Counted from the stretch's first letter, positions 1 to 6,792 are shown. The stretch is 7,968 nucleotides of DNA from JBHIDJ01 sp046760105 (GCA_046760105.1 JBHIDJ010000131.1:1-7968); one strand, 5' to 3'. Numbers and translations are program-made. The notes: generated by a model from the sequence alone, not told the origin.

Positions 1-46
1 GCTCCTGTTTCCTATTCGCCTAGTGGTGTGATGTAAAGCCCAGTCA
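1..46. repeat. Intergenic repeat, copy 1 (cut by window edge)
   Basis: The first 46 bases match 881-926 closely with one single-base indel. The longest exact block is the 14-base GTAAAGCCCAGTCA, and a shared GTGGTGTGA precedes it, with T or C between the two blocks. Around the block, TGAT (29-32) can pair with GTCA (43-46) through one T-G wobble. The second copy has C-G at that position, so pairing is kept. The repeat probably continues left of the window. It lies downstream of the small minus-strand gene, so that gene is bracketed by the two copies. The family is not recognised; it could be a REP-like intergenic element or part of a structured RNA. Confidence 0.6.
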
Positions 47-162
47 GCAGGTCTTGAATTGTGAATTCTATTCGTGCGGGGCGTGTAAGGGGACCGCGTC
101 TGACCATTATCTAGGTAAACCCAAACGGGCTCCATTCGCCCAGTACCTCTGGTGGGCAGCAT

Positions 163-564
163 TCAAGGGCGCTGGATCGTGCCGCCTCCCGGTAGTCCTC
201 CAGGCCCACCAAGCCCTCCGGCACCGGGTTCTGGAATGACGATCGAGGAGGTTGCTTCACGACGAAGTTCCTGTATCTCCTTGGCGGCGCGCTCGACGGC
301 TTCCTTGGCTGCCTCGGAAAAGTTTTTCACCGCCTCCTCGAGAGAACGCGCATCGATCTGGAAGGACAGCGGCACCGCCCCGACTGCAGTGAGGAGCTGG
401 GCTTGGCCGACGTAGATCGCCGGTCGGCTGTTGTCCGGCGAGCCATCGGCCTTGACAGGCGTCATCTGGCGGATTGTGCCTACCTTACGGTCAGTAAAGA
501 TCTTCTCGCGGTAGAGCTCCGCGGGATCCATCGCCGGCTCTTTGGGCTTGTTCTCGGGTGTCAT
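163..564 (-). CDS. Small conserved-type hypothetical protein with Gly-rich tail
   Basis: A 133-residue soluble protein without signal peptide or membrane segment. The N-terminus is charged and Pro/Lys/Glu-rich. A central part reads KVGTIRQMTPVKADGSPD (about 27-44) and then RPAIYVGQAQLLTAVGAVP (about 47-65). A helix rich in Ala, Glu and Lys follows (about 74-105). The protein ends in the tail PEPGAGGLGGPGGLPGGG (111-128). The ordered composition and sharp domain pattern argue for a real gene over the plus-strand frames it covers. I have a general impression of similar short proteobacterial proteins but know no function. The ATG at 564 is preferred to the TTG at 591, because a good -10 box (581-586) lies between them and the extra nine residues look unrelated. 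An AAGG (576-579) lies 11 bases before the ATG, rather far. The gene is transcribed away from the metallo-hydrolase. Confidence 0.75.
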   Translation of the reverse strand: MTPENKPKEPAMDPAELYREKIFTDRKVGTIRQMTPVKADGSPDNSRPAIYVGQAQLLTAVGAVPLSFQIDARSLEEAVKNFSEAAKEAVERAAKEIQELRREATSSIVIPEPGAGGLGGPGGLPGGGTIQRP

Positions 565-580
565 GATCCACGTCGCCTTA

Positions 581-609
581 ACTATATTCAAAGTTAGACC
601 CTAGGGCAA
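581..609 (-). promoter_or_regulatory. Candidate sigma70-type promoter for the 133-residue gene
   Basis: On the minus strand, TTGCCC (604-609; 4 of 6 consensus bases) and TATAGT (581-586; 5 of 6) are separated by exactly 17 bases. Transcription would start near 574, about ten bases before the ATG at 564. This supports the ATG over the TTG at 591. A weak point is that the only AAGG would then lie just upstream of the transcript start, so the message would be nearly leaderless. This is inference from consensus matching only. Confidence 0.35.
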
Positions 610-754
610 AGGAGTGCCACCTATTGGCGCCAACGGTAGAGTCCTGAAAGGGCTTTCTGATTTTCCGGGTCCGGCCGCCTATTCGGTTATTGCCGGCCTA
701 GGCTTTAGGTCTCTGAATGCGGGCCACAGCGCGTGAGCCTTGATTTGAAGCAGG

Positions 755-928
755 GACCCGAAGGGTCTACAGGCGGTGGTCGTCACCGTAAGCCGCCAAC
801 GCCTGTGTCAGCACCCCGACATACCGACCCCGCTGTGGCAAATAGGCGAAAGCAACGAGAGGGGCTTGCCTAAGGGTCAAGCCCCTGTTTTCGTATTTGC
901 CAGGTGGTGTGACGTAAAGCCCAGTCAC
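755..928. other. Cluster of consecutive hairpins, possible structured RNA
   Basis: Several perfect inverted repeats follow each other. GACCC(755-759)/GGGTC(763-767) has a GAA loop. ACAGGCG(769-775)/CGCCTGT(800-806) has GTG/CAC (776-778/784-786) paired inside; CGGTG/CACCG (774-778/784-788) is an alternative. GGGGCTTG(861-868)/CAAGCCCC(878-885) has a 9-base loop and sits inside a longer imperfect stem that starts with GGCAAATA (837-844) pairing with TATTTGCC (894-901). Last comes GTGAC(909-913)/GTCAC(924-928). Such density is more than expected by chance in 175 bases and suggests a folded RNA or a palindromic intergenic element. The strand of any transcript is unknown. No known riboswitch or RNA family was recognised. 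Confidence 0.45.
881..926. repeat. Intergenic repeat, copy 2
   Basis: This is the complete-looking partner of the repeat at 1-46; the two are about 880 bases apart in direct orientation. It starts inside the right arm of the GGGGCTTG/CAAGCCCC hairpin and continues through a small stem, GTGAC/GTCAC, whose loop carries the conserved GTAAAGCCCA. Differences from copy 1 are mostly transitions, with one added G (893). This indicates an older duplication or two members of a dispersed family, not a recent insertion. Confidence 0.6.
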
Positions 929-1068
929 AGCCGTTGCGCATCGGCCGCTCCTGTTCCTCCTGAACCCGCGGCACTTGCACATCCGTGTGCATCGCGTTCG
1001 CGAGTCAGGGTTACGGGTGGTTTTTGATATTATCGGAGCTTCTGTCCAATATCTGGAGAACAGCATCG

Positions 1069-1935
1069 ATGCAAAAGACATTCAACACGGTACTGATCGG
1101 AGTCTTCGCGGTAAGTTTGTTGGGTTTTGGAGGGGCGGCGACAGCGCAAGACGGCGCGAAGCGCACAATCACAAAAATCACGGGCGATCTGTATCGTTTT
1201 CAAAACAATTTCCATTATTCGGTTTTCCTTGTAACTCCCGATGGGATCATCGCTACCGATCCCATCAATGTTGATGCCGCCCGCTGGCTCAAGGCCGAGC
1301 TGAAAAAGCGGTTCGACAAGCCGGTTAAGTACCTCATCTACAGCCACGATCATCGTGATCACGTTGCTGGCGGGGAAGTATTCGCGGACACGGCCATTGT
1401 CGTCGCTCACGAAAACGCTAAAGCCACTATCGTCGGCGAGCGAAGACCAACCGCTGTTCCAGCTATCACTTTCTCAGATCGCATGATCATCGAGCTTGGT
1501 GGAAAAATCGTGGAGCTCATTTACGTCGGTAAGTGTCACTCGGATAACATGATTGCCATCCACTTTCCCGCGGAACGCGCGGTCTTTGCCGTTGATTTCA
1601 TTTCGGTAAAACGGCTGCCGTACATGAACCTTTCGGACTCTTACTTCCCAGACTGGATTGAGGCCGTCAAGGTCGTCGAAGCGATCGATTTCGACATACT
1701 CATTCCGGGTCACGGGCCAGTGGGCAGGAAGGCAGACGTGAGCGACCACCGTGCCTACCTCGAACACCTTTACGCAGCGGTGCTGGCGGCGGCACGTGCC
1801 GGCGAGACTCTGGAAGAGATGCAACAGAGCATTAAACTTGACAAGTACAAGGATTGGGGTCGCTATAATGAATGGTTACCGCTTAACATAGAGGGTGTGT
1901 ATAAGCGCATTAGCTTGCATCGTCGGGGCAACTGA
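1069..1935 (+). CDS. Exported metallo-beta-lactamase-fold hydrolase
   Basis: 288 residues. A signal peptide is clear: basic start MQK, hydrophobic core, then ATA|Q with predicted cleavage after residue 26, so the enzyme acts outside the cytoplasm. The metallo-beta-lactamase fold shows a full binuclear zinc site: H93, H95, D97 and H98 in SHDHRDH, H157 in GKCHSDN, D176 in AVDF and H215 in PGHG. D176 at the bridging position puts it with hydrolases and not with B1 lactamases, which have Cys there. GKCHSDN replaces the usual Gly-Pro-x-His-Thr and places a Cys beside the third His. The substrate cannot be read; periplasmic relatives include proteins annotated as quinoprotein-associated zinc hydrolases and lactamase-like enzymes. 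The start at 1069 was chosen because GGAG lies ten bases upstream and the signal peptide begins there; an in-frame ATG at 985 would put 28 unlikely residues in front. It appears monocistronic. Confidence 0.92.
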   Translation: MQKTFNTVLIGVFAVSLLGFGGAATAQDGAKRTITKITGDLYRFQNNFHYSVFLVTPDGIIATDPINVDAARWLKAELKKRFDKPVKYLIYSHDHRDHVAGGEVFADTAIVVAHENAKATIVGERRPTAVPAITFSDRMIIELGGKIVELIYVGKCHSDNMIAIHFPAERAVFAVDFISVKRLPYMNLSDSYFPDWIEAVKVVEAIDFDILIPGHGPVGRKADVSDHRAYLEHLYAAVLAAARAGETLEEMQQSIKLDKYKDWGRYNEWLPLNIEGVYKRISLHRRGN

Positions 1936-2305
1936 CCGAGCGAAGGTCCTTATCGACTAGAGACAAGGAGCAGACATTCCGACGGAACGTTGGCTAAACG
2001 AAGAAATAAACGAACAGCGAGATTATAACCGGCGGCATACCGATTGAATCAAGGAATGAAGTTTGTATCGAGAGAATGTCCCGAAAGGAGAAACCTAGAG
2101 TCAAAATATCAATAAAGGGGTACGATCCCTGCATTCGAACGAGTCAACTCATAGAATTCGGCTTCTCTGCACAAACCAATGTCGAGCTTGCTAAGCATGG
2201 CAAGATCTAGAGGACTCAAACCGGAAAGGTTGGCCCAGGGTTAGGCGTAACCTCATGAAACAGGAATAATACTCTCCAGACTCAGTTGCAACGGAAGGTG
2301 AAAGT
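1936..2305. other. Intergenic region before the DRHyd/TPR-S gene
   Basis: 370 bases, more AT-rich than the flanking genes. The only ORF of note is a 44-codon one (2076-2210), listed separately. A small hairpin, GGTTA(2239-2243)/TAACC(2248-2252), stands about 55 bases before the next start. Just after it lies AATAAT (2265-2270), a fair -10 box without a convincing -35 box. A promoter for the downstream genes most likely lies here, with the hairpin as a possible operator, but neither is proven. No terminator with a T-run was seen behind the metallo-hydrolase gene. Confidence 0.5.
2076..2210 (+). CDS. Doubtful 44-residue ORF, faint SymE-like pattern
   Basis: This short ORF starts ATG and stops TAG. 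Its C-terminal half reads LIEFGFSAQTNVELAKHGKI, which recalls the hydrophobic-pair, GF, short loop, V-x-L, G-x-I pattern of SymE-type AbrB-fold toxins. The typical Gly-Lys-Trp-Leu segment is absent and the protein ends where a family member would continue. No good ribosome binding site precedes it. An ORF of this size is expected by chance in 370 bases, so it may be nothing or a decayed remnant. Confidence 0.15.
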   Translation: MSRKEKPRVKISIKGYDPCIRTSQLIEFGFSAQTNVELAKHGKI

Positions 2306-3634
2306 ATGACCCGTCCGCTATGCTTCGTGCTGATGCCCTTCGGGCAAAAACCCACAAGCGCAGGAGCGCTTGTTGATTTCGACGCGGTTTATCAGGATTT
2401 GATCAAACCGGCGATTGAGGCAGCTAAGCTCGAGCCGCTGCGCGCGGATGAGGAAATGACGGGCGGCGTTATTCACAAACCGATGTTCGAACGCTTGATT
2501 CTGTGCGAGTATGCGGTGTGCGATCTCACCACCGCCAATGCGAACGTCTTCTACGAGCTGGGACTTCGTCATGCCGTGCGGCCAGCGAGCACGGTGCTGC
2601 TGTTTGCGGAGGGCGCGGGACAACTTCCCTTTGATGTGGCGCCCTTGCGGGCGTTGCCATACCGACTCGGTACCGATGGCAAACCTGCGGAAGTCTCGAG
2701 CGCGCGGTCTGGGCTCACGGCTCGGCTGCGCGAAGCTCGCAGTGCGATGGCCGACAGCCCGATGTACCAGCTGGTGGAGGGCTTCCCCGACATTCAGCGG
2801 CTGAAGACCGATGTTTTTCGTGACCGGGTGCGTTATTCGGAAGAAATGAAAAAGCGCCTCGCCGCGGCGCGCAAGCAAGGGGTGGATGCAGTTCAGACTG
2901 CGGAGCGGGAGCTGGGAAATATTGCTGATGCGGAGGCCGCGGTTGTGATCGACCTTTTTCTCTCCTACCGGGCGGTTAAGGCATGGGAGGACATGATCGC
3001 CCTAGTGCCGAAGATGTCGCCTCCGCTGGCTGCAACAGTGATGGTGCAAGAGCAGCTGGGGTTGGCACTGAACCGCACAGGGCGTGGCGAGGAAGCCGAG
3101 CAGGTGCTCACGGACTTGATCGCGCGACGGGGCCCTAGCAGCGAGACCTACGGCCTTCTCGGACGCGTATATAAGGATCGCTGGCAGGCTGCAGCAGAGG
3201 CGGGCGACACGTTCCTGGCCCACGGTCTGCTGGACAAGGCGATTGATGCTTATAGTAGAGGTTTTGAAGCTGACTGGCGCGACGCCTATCCGGGCATCAA
3301 CGCGGTGACATTGATGGAGCTCAAAGAACCCCCCGATCCGCGTCGCGAGCAACTCATTCCCGTTGTTAGGTACGCTGTCGAGCGGCGTGTTGCAAGCGGC
3401 AAGCCCGATTATTGGGACCACGCCACGCGGCTGGAGCTCGCGGTGCTGGGTAAGAACGCGGCTGAGGCTACCGCGGCGCTAGCCGATGCACTCGCCAATG
3501 TGCGCGAGCCCTTTGAGCCTGAGACCACGGCGCGCAACCTCCGCCTCATAAAGGAAGCCAGGGCGCGGCGCGGCGAGCAAATACAGTGGGCGGAGGAAGC
3601 GCAAAAACAACTGGAGCGCCGTGCAAGCGCTTGA
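2306..3634 (+). CDS. DRHyd–TPR-S (TRAFs-binding) fusion protein
   Basis: 442 residues, cytoplasmic, no signal or membrane segments. Residues 1 to about 120 form a nucleoside-deoxyribosyltransferase-like (DRHyd) domain: FVLMPFG (7-13), GGVIHKPMFERL (53-64), and DLTTANANVFYELGLRHA (73-90) with E84 as the likely catalytic acid. The family attacks N-glycosidic bonds of nucleosides or nucleotides. After a charged linker (about 150-210), the rest is a TPR-like domain with the TPR-S/TRAFs-binding (DUF4071) signature: ETYGLLGRVYKDRW (280-293), AYPGINAVTL (327-336), DYWDHATRLELAVL (368-381) and ETTARNLRLI (406-415). TPR-S has been predicted to bind NAD+-derived signals and is shared with animal ASK kinases. 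A strong ribosome site, GGAAGGTG (2293-2300), precedes the ATG. The next gene carries a second TPR-S domain fused to a lipase, so this protein probably generates or senses the signal. Domain identity is well supported; function is inferred. Confidence 0.88.
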   Translation: MTRPLCFVLMPFGQKPTSAGALVDFDAVYQDLIKPAIEAAKLEPLRADEEMTGGVIHKPMFERLILCEYAVCDLTTANANVFYELGLRHAVRPASTVLLFAEGAGQLPFDVAPLRALPYRLGTDGKPAEVSSARSGLTARLREARSAMADSPMYQLVEGFPDIQRLKTDVFRDRVRYSEEMKKRLAAARKQGVDAVQTAERELGNIADAEAAVVIDLFLSYRAVKAWEDMIALVPKMSPPLAATVMVQEQLGLALNRTGRGEEAEQVLTDLIARRGPSSETYGLLGRVYKDRWQAAAEAGDTFLAHGLLDKAIDAYSRGFEADWRDAYPGINAVTLMELKEPPDPRREQLIPVVRYAVERRVASGKPDYWDHATRLELAVLGKNAAEATAALADALANVREPFEPETTARNLRLIKEARARRGEQIQWAEEAQKQLERRASA

Positions 3635-3818
3635 GCGTTTTCCGTACTTTCGCGGGGCACCCGCCGCGCTGATGGATGCTGAGGCTGCAGAAGGTTAGCT
3701 GTCCACCGCAATACACAAGGCGCAAGCGGGACGTGGTTGCTAAGAACGATGCCCGCCCGGTGTGCTCCTATAAAACGGCTGCTGAGAGCTGTAAGAAGAA
3801 TGCACGAGGAAACGAACA
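3635..3818. other. 184-base spacer between the two TPR-S genes
   Basis: The spacer has no ORF above a few codons. CGCGG(3651-3655)/CCGCG(3664-3668) can pair, but no T-run follows, so it is not a standard terminator. TATAAA (3769-3774) resembles a -10 box without a matching -35 at normal distance. The lipase gene therefore may be read through from the upstream gene, or may have a weak promoter of its own. The spacer is long for a tightly coupled pair. Confidence 0.4.
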
Positions 3819-6482
3819 ATGAGTAGAATCAAGGCAACGGCTAAGCAAATCTTGCAAAACGAGTTGCCCGTCCCACAGGGTGTAGAGTTAAAGGAACTGA
3901 TTAAGGTACTCAAAGGAGAGTTGGAGTTCGGTCTTGCGCGCAAGACGCTATCCAAGGCCCGTGAACAAGAGCCAAGTGACCCATGGATCATTCAGCAACT
4001 GGCGCTTAGTACTTATAAGGACGAAGAGCTTCTCGCAAGCATGCGCTTCGCGGATGCCTTGGCACTGCTAGAGGAGGTCGGCTTGCGTGATCCGGACGAG
4101 GCGATCCAGCAAAGGAGGATCGACCCGATAACACTTCCGGAAACCCTGGCGCTGGGTGGGGCGGTGTACAAGCGCAAGTGGGAACACGGCGGGCAGCTCG
4201 AGGATTTGCACCAGGCCCTCGCCCTTTACCGCGCCGCTTGGGAAAGAGACGGGCAGCTGGATAAAGGGTATGGGGGTGTGAATGCCGCGTACGTCTTAGA
4301 CATCCTCGCGTCGCGGGCGAGAATCGTCGCTGTGCGTAGCGGCACCAAGCCTGAAGAGGCCAAAGAGGCTAACGAACTGCAACAGAAGGCTCGGGAGCTG
4401 CGCGAAGCGATGCGCACGGCGGTTCCAAAGCTCGCCAAGGACGATCTCGATCTGAACAATCAATACTGGTACCTAGCCACCCTTGCGGAGATTTATTTTG
4501 GCCTCGAGAACTACAAGGAAGCCGCTAAGTGGTTAGGGCGAGCGCGCGAAGCCGAGACCACAGAATGGGAGCGACAAACGACGTTCAAACAGCTCGTCTC
4601 AATCGCAAGGCTGCATGGGTGTCTGTCACCCACGGAGGGCTCGGCTGTGAAAACCTGGCACCCCGCCTGGCGGGCGCTTTACGAGTTCATGCAAGATGAT
4701 ACCGAACCGGCGCTCTCGTGCTACCGCGGCAAGGTAGGACTTGCACTCTCCGGTGGCGGCTTTCGCGCTTCGTTGTTTCACTTCGGCGTCCTGGCGCGGC
4801 TTGCGGAGATGGATGTGCTGCGGGCCGTCGAGGCGCTGTCCACGGTTTCTGGCGGCAGCATTGTCGGCGCTCACTATTACCTCGAGGTGCAGAAACTACT
4901 GGAAACAAAAAAAGACAACGGGATCGGTCGTGACGACTATATTAAGCTGGTTCGGTGCGTACAGGAACGCTTTCTCGCCGGAGTGCAGCGCAACCTGCGT
5001 ACACGCGCACTGGCAAGTCTTCGTGCTAACGTCAAAATGATCTACTCCAAGGAGTACTCACGCAGCCATCGGCTGGGCGAGCTGTACGAAGAAGAGCTTT
5101 ATAGATGTATTGGTGAGGATGCGGAGCCACGGATGGAGCCGCGCACGATGCCGAGGTTGCTTGTCAAACCAGCTGACCAAGCGAAAGCAGCTGCTTTCAA
5201 ACCGAAGTTCTCTAACTGGCGCCGGCGGGCCAAGGTGCCGGTGCTGCTTCTCAATACTACCTCGCTCAACTCGGGCCACAGCTGGCATTTCACCGCGCGC
5301 TGGATGGGTGAGCCACCGGGTTCCGTTTCCACAGAAGTCGATGTCAACGAGCGCTACCGTCGCCTTTGGTACGAGCAGGCGCCCAAAGACGAACACAAAA
5401 ACTATCGCCTTGGCTACGCGGTGGCCGCCTCGGCCTGCGTGCCCGGCCTTTTCGAGCCGCTCGCGCTCGACACGCTCTATCCTGGTCGCACCGTGCGACT
5501 GATCGATGGAGGCGTACATGACAACCAAGGCGTAGAGGCGCTGCTGGATGAGGGTTGCACTTTGGTGTTTTGCAGCGACGCATCAGGCCAGATGGAGGAT
5601 CAGAAACGTCCCTCGGATAGTGTGATCGGCGTGCCATTACGCTCAAACAGCATCCTCATGGACCGGGTACGCGAGGCGGAGTATCAGGATTTGCGCGCGC
5701 GCGTCGACAGCCGCGCACTGCAAGGACTCTTTTTCATCCACCTTAAGAAAGACCTGCAGACTTTACCTATCGATTGGATCGACTGTCAGGACCCCACCGT
5801 CCCACCTGCGCAGTCCGCGTGCACCACCCGTTACGGCGTGGATAAGGAGTTGCAACGAAAGCTCGCGGCGATCCGCACTGACCTCGACTCCTTCTCCGAA
5901 GTGGAGGCGTACTCATTGATGCTGAGCGGCTATCTGATGACCCACTACGAGTTCAAAGAACTTAATAAGCAACACAAGCGCGACGGCGAGCCGGGTACCT
6001 GGGGCGGTTTCGATATCGATGCGCCACAAGGCGACTGGCCGTTTCTGCAACTGAAGAGTCTGATCCGCCAACCACCAGACAGCTCCGATGCGCGGCGGGC
6101 GGACTTAGCAAAACAGCTCGAGGTGGGATCGTCCCTGTTCTTTAAGATTTGGAAGCTGAGTCCAATGCTCCGTCGGGTAAGCTGGGCCGGTGGCATCGCG
6201 TCGCTGTTTCTTCTCATATGGTTCGTTTACGCATACTGGGATACTGCATTTTCGTTTCGGCCAGTATCGGTTGGCGGGGTGGCGATGTTTCTGGCTTTGC
6301 TTGTGGCGGGTATCGCCTTCCCACTTCTCAAATGGCTGACGCCGCAGGAAGCGGTGCGCGGTTATTTAGGCAAGGCGGTAGTGGCGGTAACGGGATTCAT
6401 ATTGACGAACGTGCATCTCCTCGTTTTCGATCCCATGTTCCTCAGACGCGGCAAGCTGGAACGGTTGCTGAAACTAAAATAA
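3819..6482 (+). CDS. TPR-S–patatin phospholipase with C-terminal membrane anchor
   Basis: 887 residues in three parts. Residues 1 to about 270 are helical and carry a TPR-S/TRAFs-binding pattern like that of the upstream protein: LPETLALGGAVYKRKW (106-121), GYGGVNAAYVL (150-160), QYWYLATLAEIYFGL (215-229) and EWERQTTFKQL (249-259). Residues about 305-650 are a patatin-like phospholipase: SGGGFR (311-316) for the oxyanion hole, the nucleophile S347 in STVSGGSIVG, and catalytic D563 in LIDGGVHDNQG, so the Ser-Asp dyad is intact. The C-terminus has two clear hydrophobic segments (about 787-806 and 816-836) and a possible third (about 850-870), ending in a basic tail. The product should be a membrane-bound lipid hydrolase gated by its TPR-S domain, comparable in logic to patatin effectors of CBASS. 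GAGGA (3806-3810) lies eight bases before the ATG. No signal peptide is present. Confidence 0.9.
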   Translation: MSRIKATAKQILQNELPVPQGVELKELIKVLKGELEFGLARKTLSKAREQEPSDPWIIQQLALSTYKDEELLASMRFADALALLEEVGLRDPDEAIQQRRIDPITLPETLALGGAVYKRKWEHGGQLEDLHQALALYRAAWERDGQLDKGYGGVNAAYVLDILASRARIVAVRSGTKPEEAKEANELQQKARELREAMRTAVPKLAKDDLDLNNQYWYLATLAEIYFGLENYKEAAKWLGRAREAETTEWERQTTFKQLVSIARLHGCLSPTEGSAVKTWHPAWRALYEFMQDDTEPALSCYRGKVGLALSGGGFRASLFHFGVLARLAEMDVLRAVEALSTVSGGSIVGAHYYLEVQKLLETKKDNGIGRDDYIKLVRCVQERFLAGVQRNLRTRALASLRANVKMIYSKEYSRSHRLGELYEEELYRCIGEDAEPRMEPRTMPRLLVKPADQAKAAAFKPKFSNWRRRAKVPVLLLNTTSLNSGHSWHFTARWMGEPPGSVSTEVDVNERYRRLWYEQAPKDEHKNYRLGYAVAASACVPGLFEPLALDTLYPGRTVRLIDGGVHDNQGVEALLDEGCTLVFCSDASGQMEDQKRPSDSVIGVPLRSNSILMDRVREAEYQDLRARVDSRALQGLFFIHLKKDLQTLPIDWIDCQDPTVPPAQSACTTRYGVDKELQRKLAAIRTDLDSFSEVEAYSLMLSGYLMTHYEFKELNKQHKRDGEPGTWGGFDIDAPQGDWPFLQLKSLIRQPPDSSDARRADLAKQLEVGSSLFFKIWKLSPMLRRVSWAGGIASLFLLIWFVYAYWDTAFSFRPVSVGGVAMFLALLVAGIAFPLLKWLTPQEAVRGYLGKAVVAVTGFILTNVHLLVFDPMFLRRGKLERLLKLK

Positions 6483-6495
6483 GGCAGTAGCGCAG

Positions 6496-6792
6496 GTGAG
6501 CGAAAAATCTTCAAAGGGTAGCGCGCGCGGGAGGCGCCACGCCTCCAATGTCATCTGCCGCTTTAGCACCGGCCAGACCGCCGCTCTACGATCCAAACCG
6601 CGACAATCCGTTAATAGCGAGGACGTCGTGAATCCAGAGGCCCTGCTGCCGGCGATCCGCTCACTGATCCGCATCGGTGCCGCAGCGCGCGCCGCGGCCG
6701 AACAGAAGGTGCGTGATGCCGATTTCAAGATGCCCAAAGCAGCGCCAGTCCGCACCAGGTTGCAGCAGTTAGGAGTATCTGATCTACGCTGA
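6496..6792 (+). CDS. Possible small basic protein downstream of the lipase
   Basis: A 98-residue ORF begins with GTG 13 bases after the lipase stop, close enough to be translated from the same message. The N-terminus (1-40) is basic and Ser/Arg-rich, probably disordered. Residues about 47-77 form an Ala/Arg-rich amphipathic helix (NPEALLPAIRSLIRIGAAAR and onward). There is no signal peptide or membrane segment. Third-codon positions are mostly G or C, as in the neighbouring genes, which favours coding. Against it, the start is GTG with only a weak AAGG (about 11 bases upstream), and a minus-strand frame is open over the same stretch. I do not recognise the family. If real, it could be a third member of the TPR-S locus, but nothing in the sequence shows a function. 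Confidence 0.5.
   Translation: MSEKSSKGSARGRRHASNVICRFSTGQTAALRSKPRQSVNSEDVVNPEALLPAIRSLIRIGAAARAAAEQKVRDADFKMPKAAPVRTRLQQLGVSDLR

Larger units (their letters stand above)
610..1068. other. Gene-free structured intergenic region
   Basis: No convincing gene lies between the two divergent genes; the ORFs here are short and unprotein-like. The region holds a perfect 10-base palindrome, TTGGCGCCAA (624-633), which could be an operator. Further along are the hairpin cluster (755-928) and the second repeat copy (881-926), each described separately. Upstream of the metallo-hydrolase start there is TATTAT (1028-1033; 5 of 6 for a -10 box) but no matching -35 box. Its ribosome binding site is GGAG at 1055-1058. 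Confidence 0.6.

Noticed and set aside
152..415. Plus-strand ORF opposite the 133-residue gene
   Set aside because: It is the antisense frame of the Gly/Pro-rich tail and the helix, giving low-complexity Pro/Ser/Ala sequence; the minus-strand protein is far more protein-like.
837..901. Integron attC-like palindrome
   Set aside because: The imperfect palindrome suggests attC, but neither RYYYAAC nor GTTRRRY core sites stand at its ends on either strand, and no integrase or cassette array is seen.
903..928. c-di-GMP (GEMM) riboswitch
   Set aside because: GTGACGTAAAGCC recalls the GACGCAAAGCC of GEMM, but the partner segment and the tetraloop/receptor pair are missing.
985..1068. Upstream ATG extending the metallo-hydrolase by 28 residues
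   Set aside because: It would bury the signal peptide behind a non-signal sequence, while the ATG at 1069 has GGAG at a workable distance.
3651..3668. Terminator after the DRHyd–TPR-S gene
   Set aside because: A short GC-rich stem is possible but no T-run follows in the direction of transcription.
5058..5528. Long minus-strand ORFs inside the lipase gene
   Set aside because: They lie entirely within a strongly supported gene with intact catalytic motifs; their sequences show no domain pattern.
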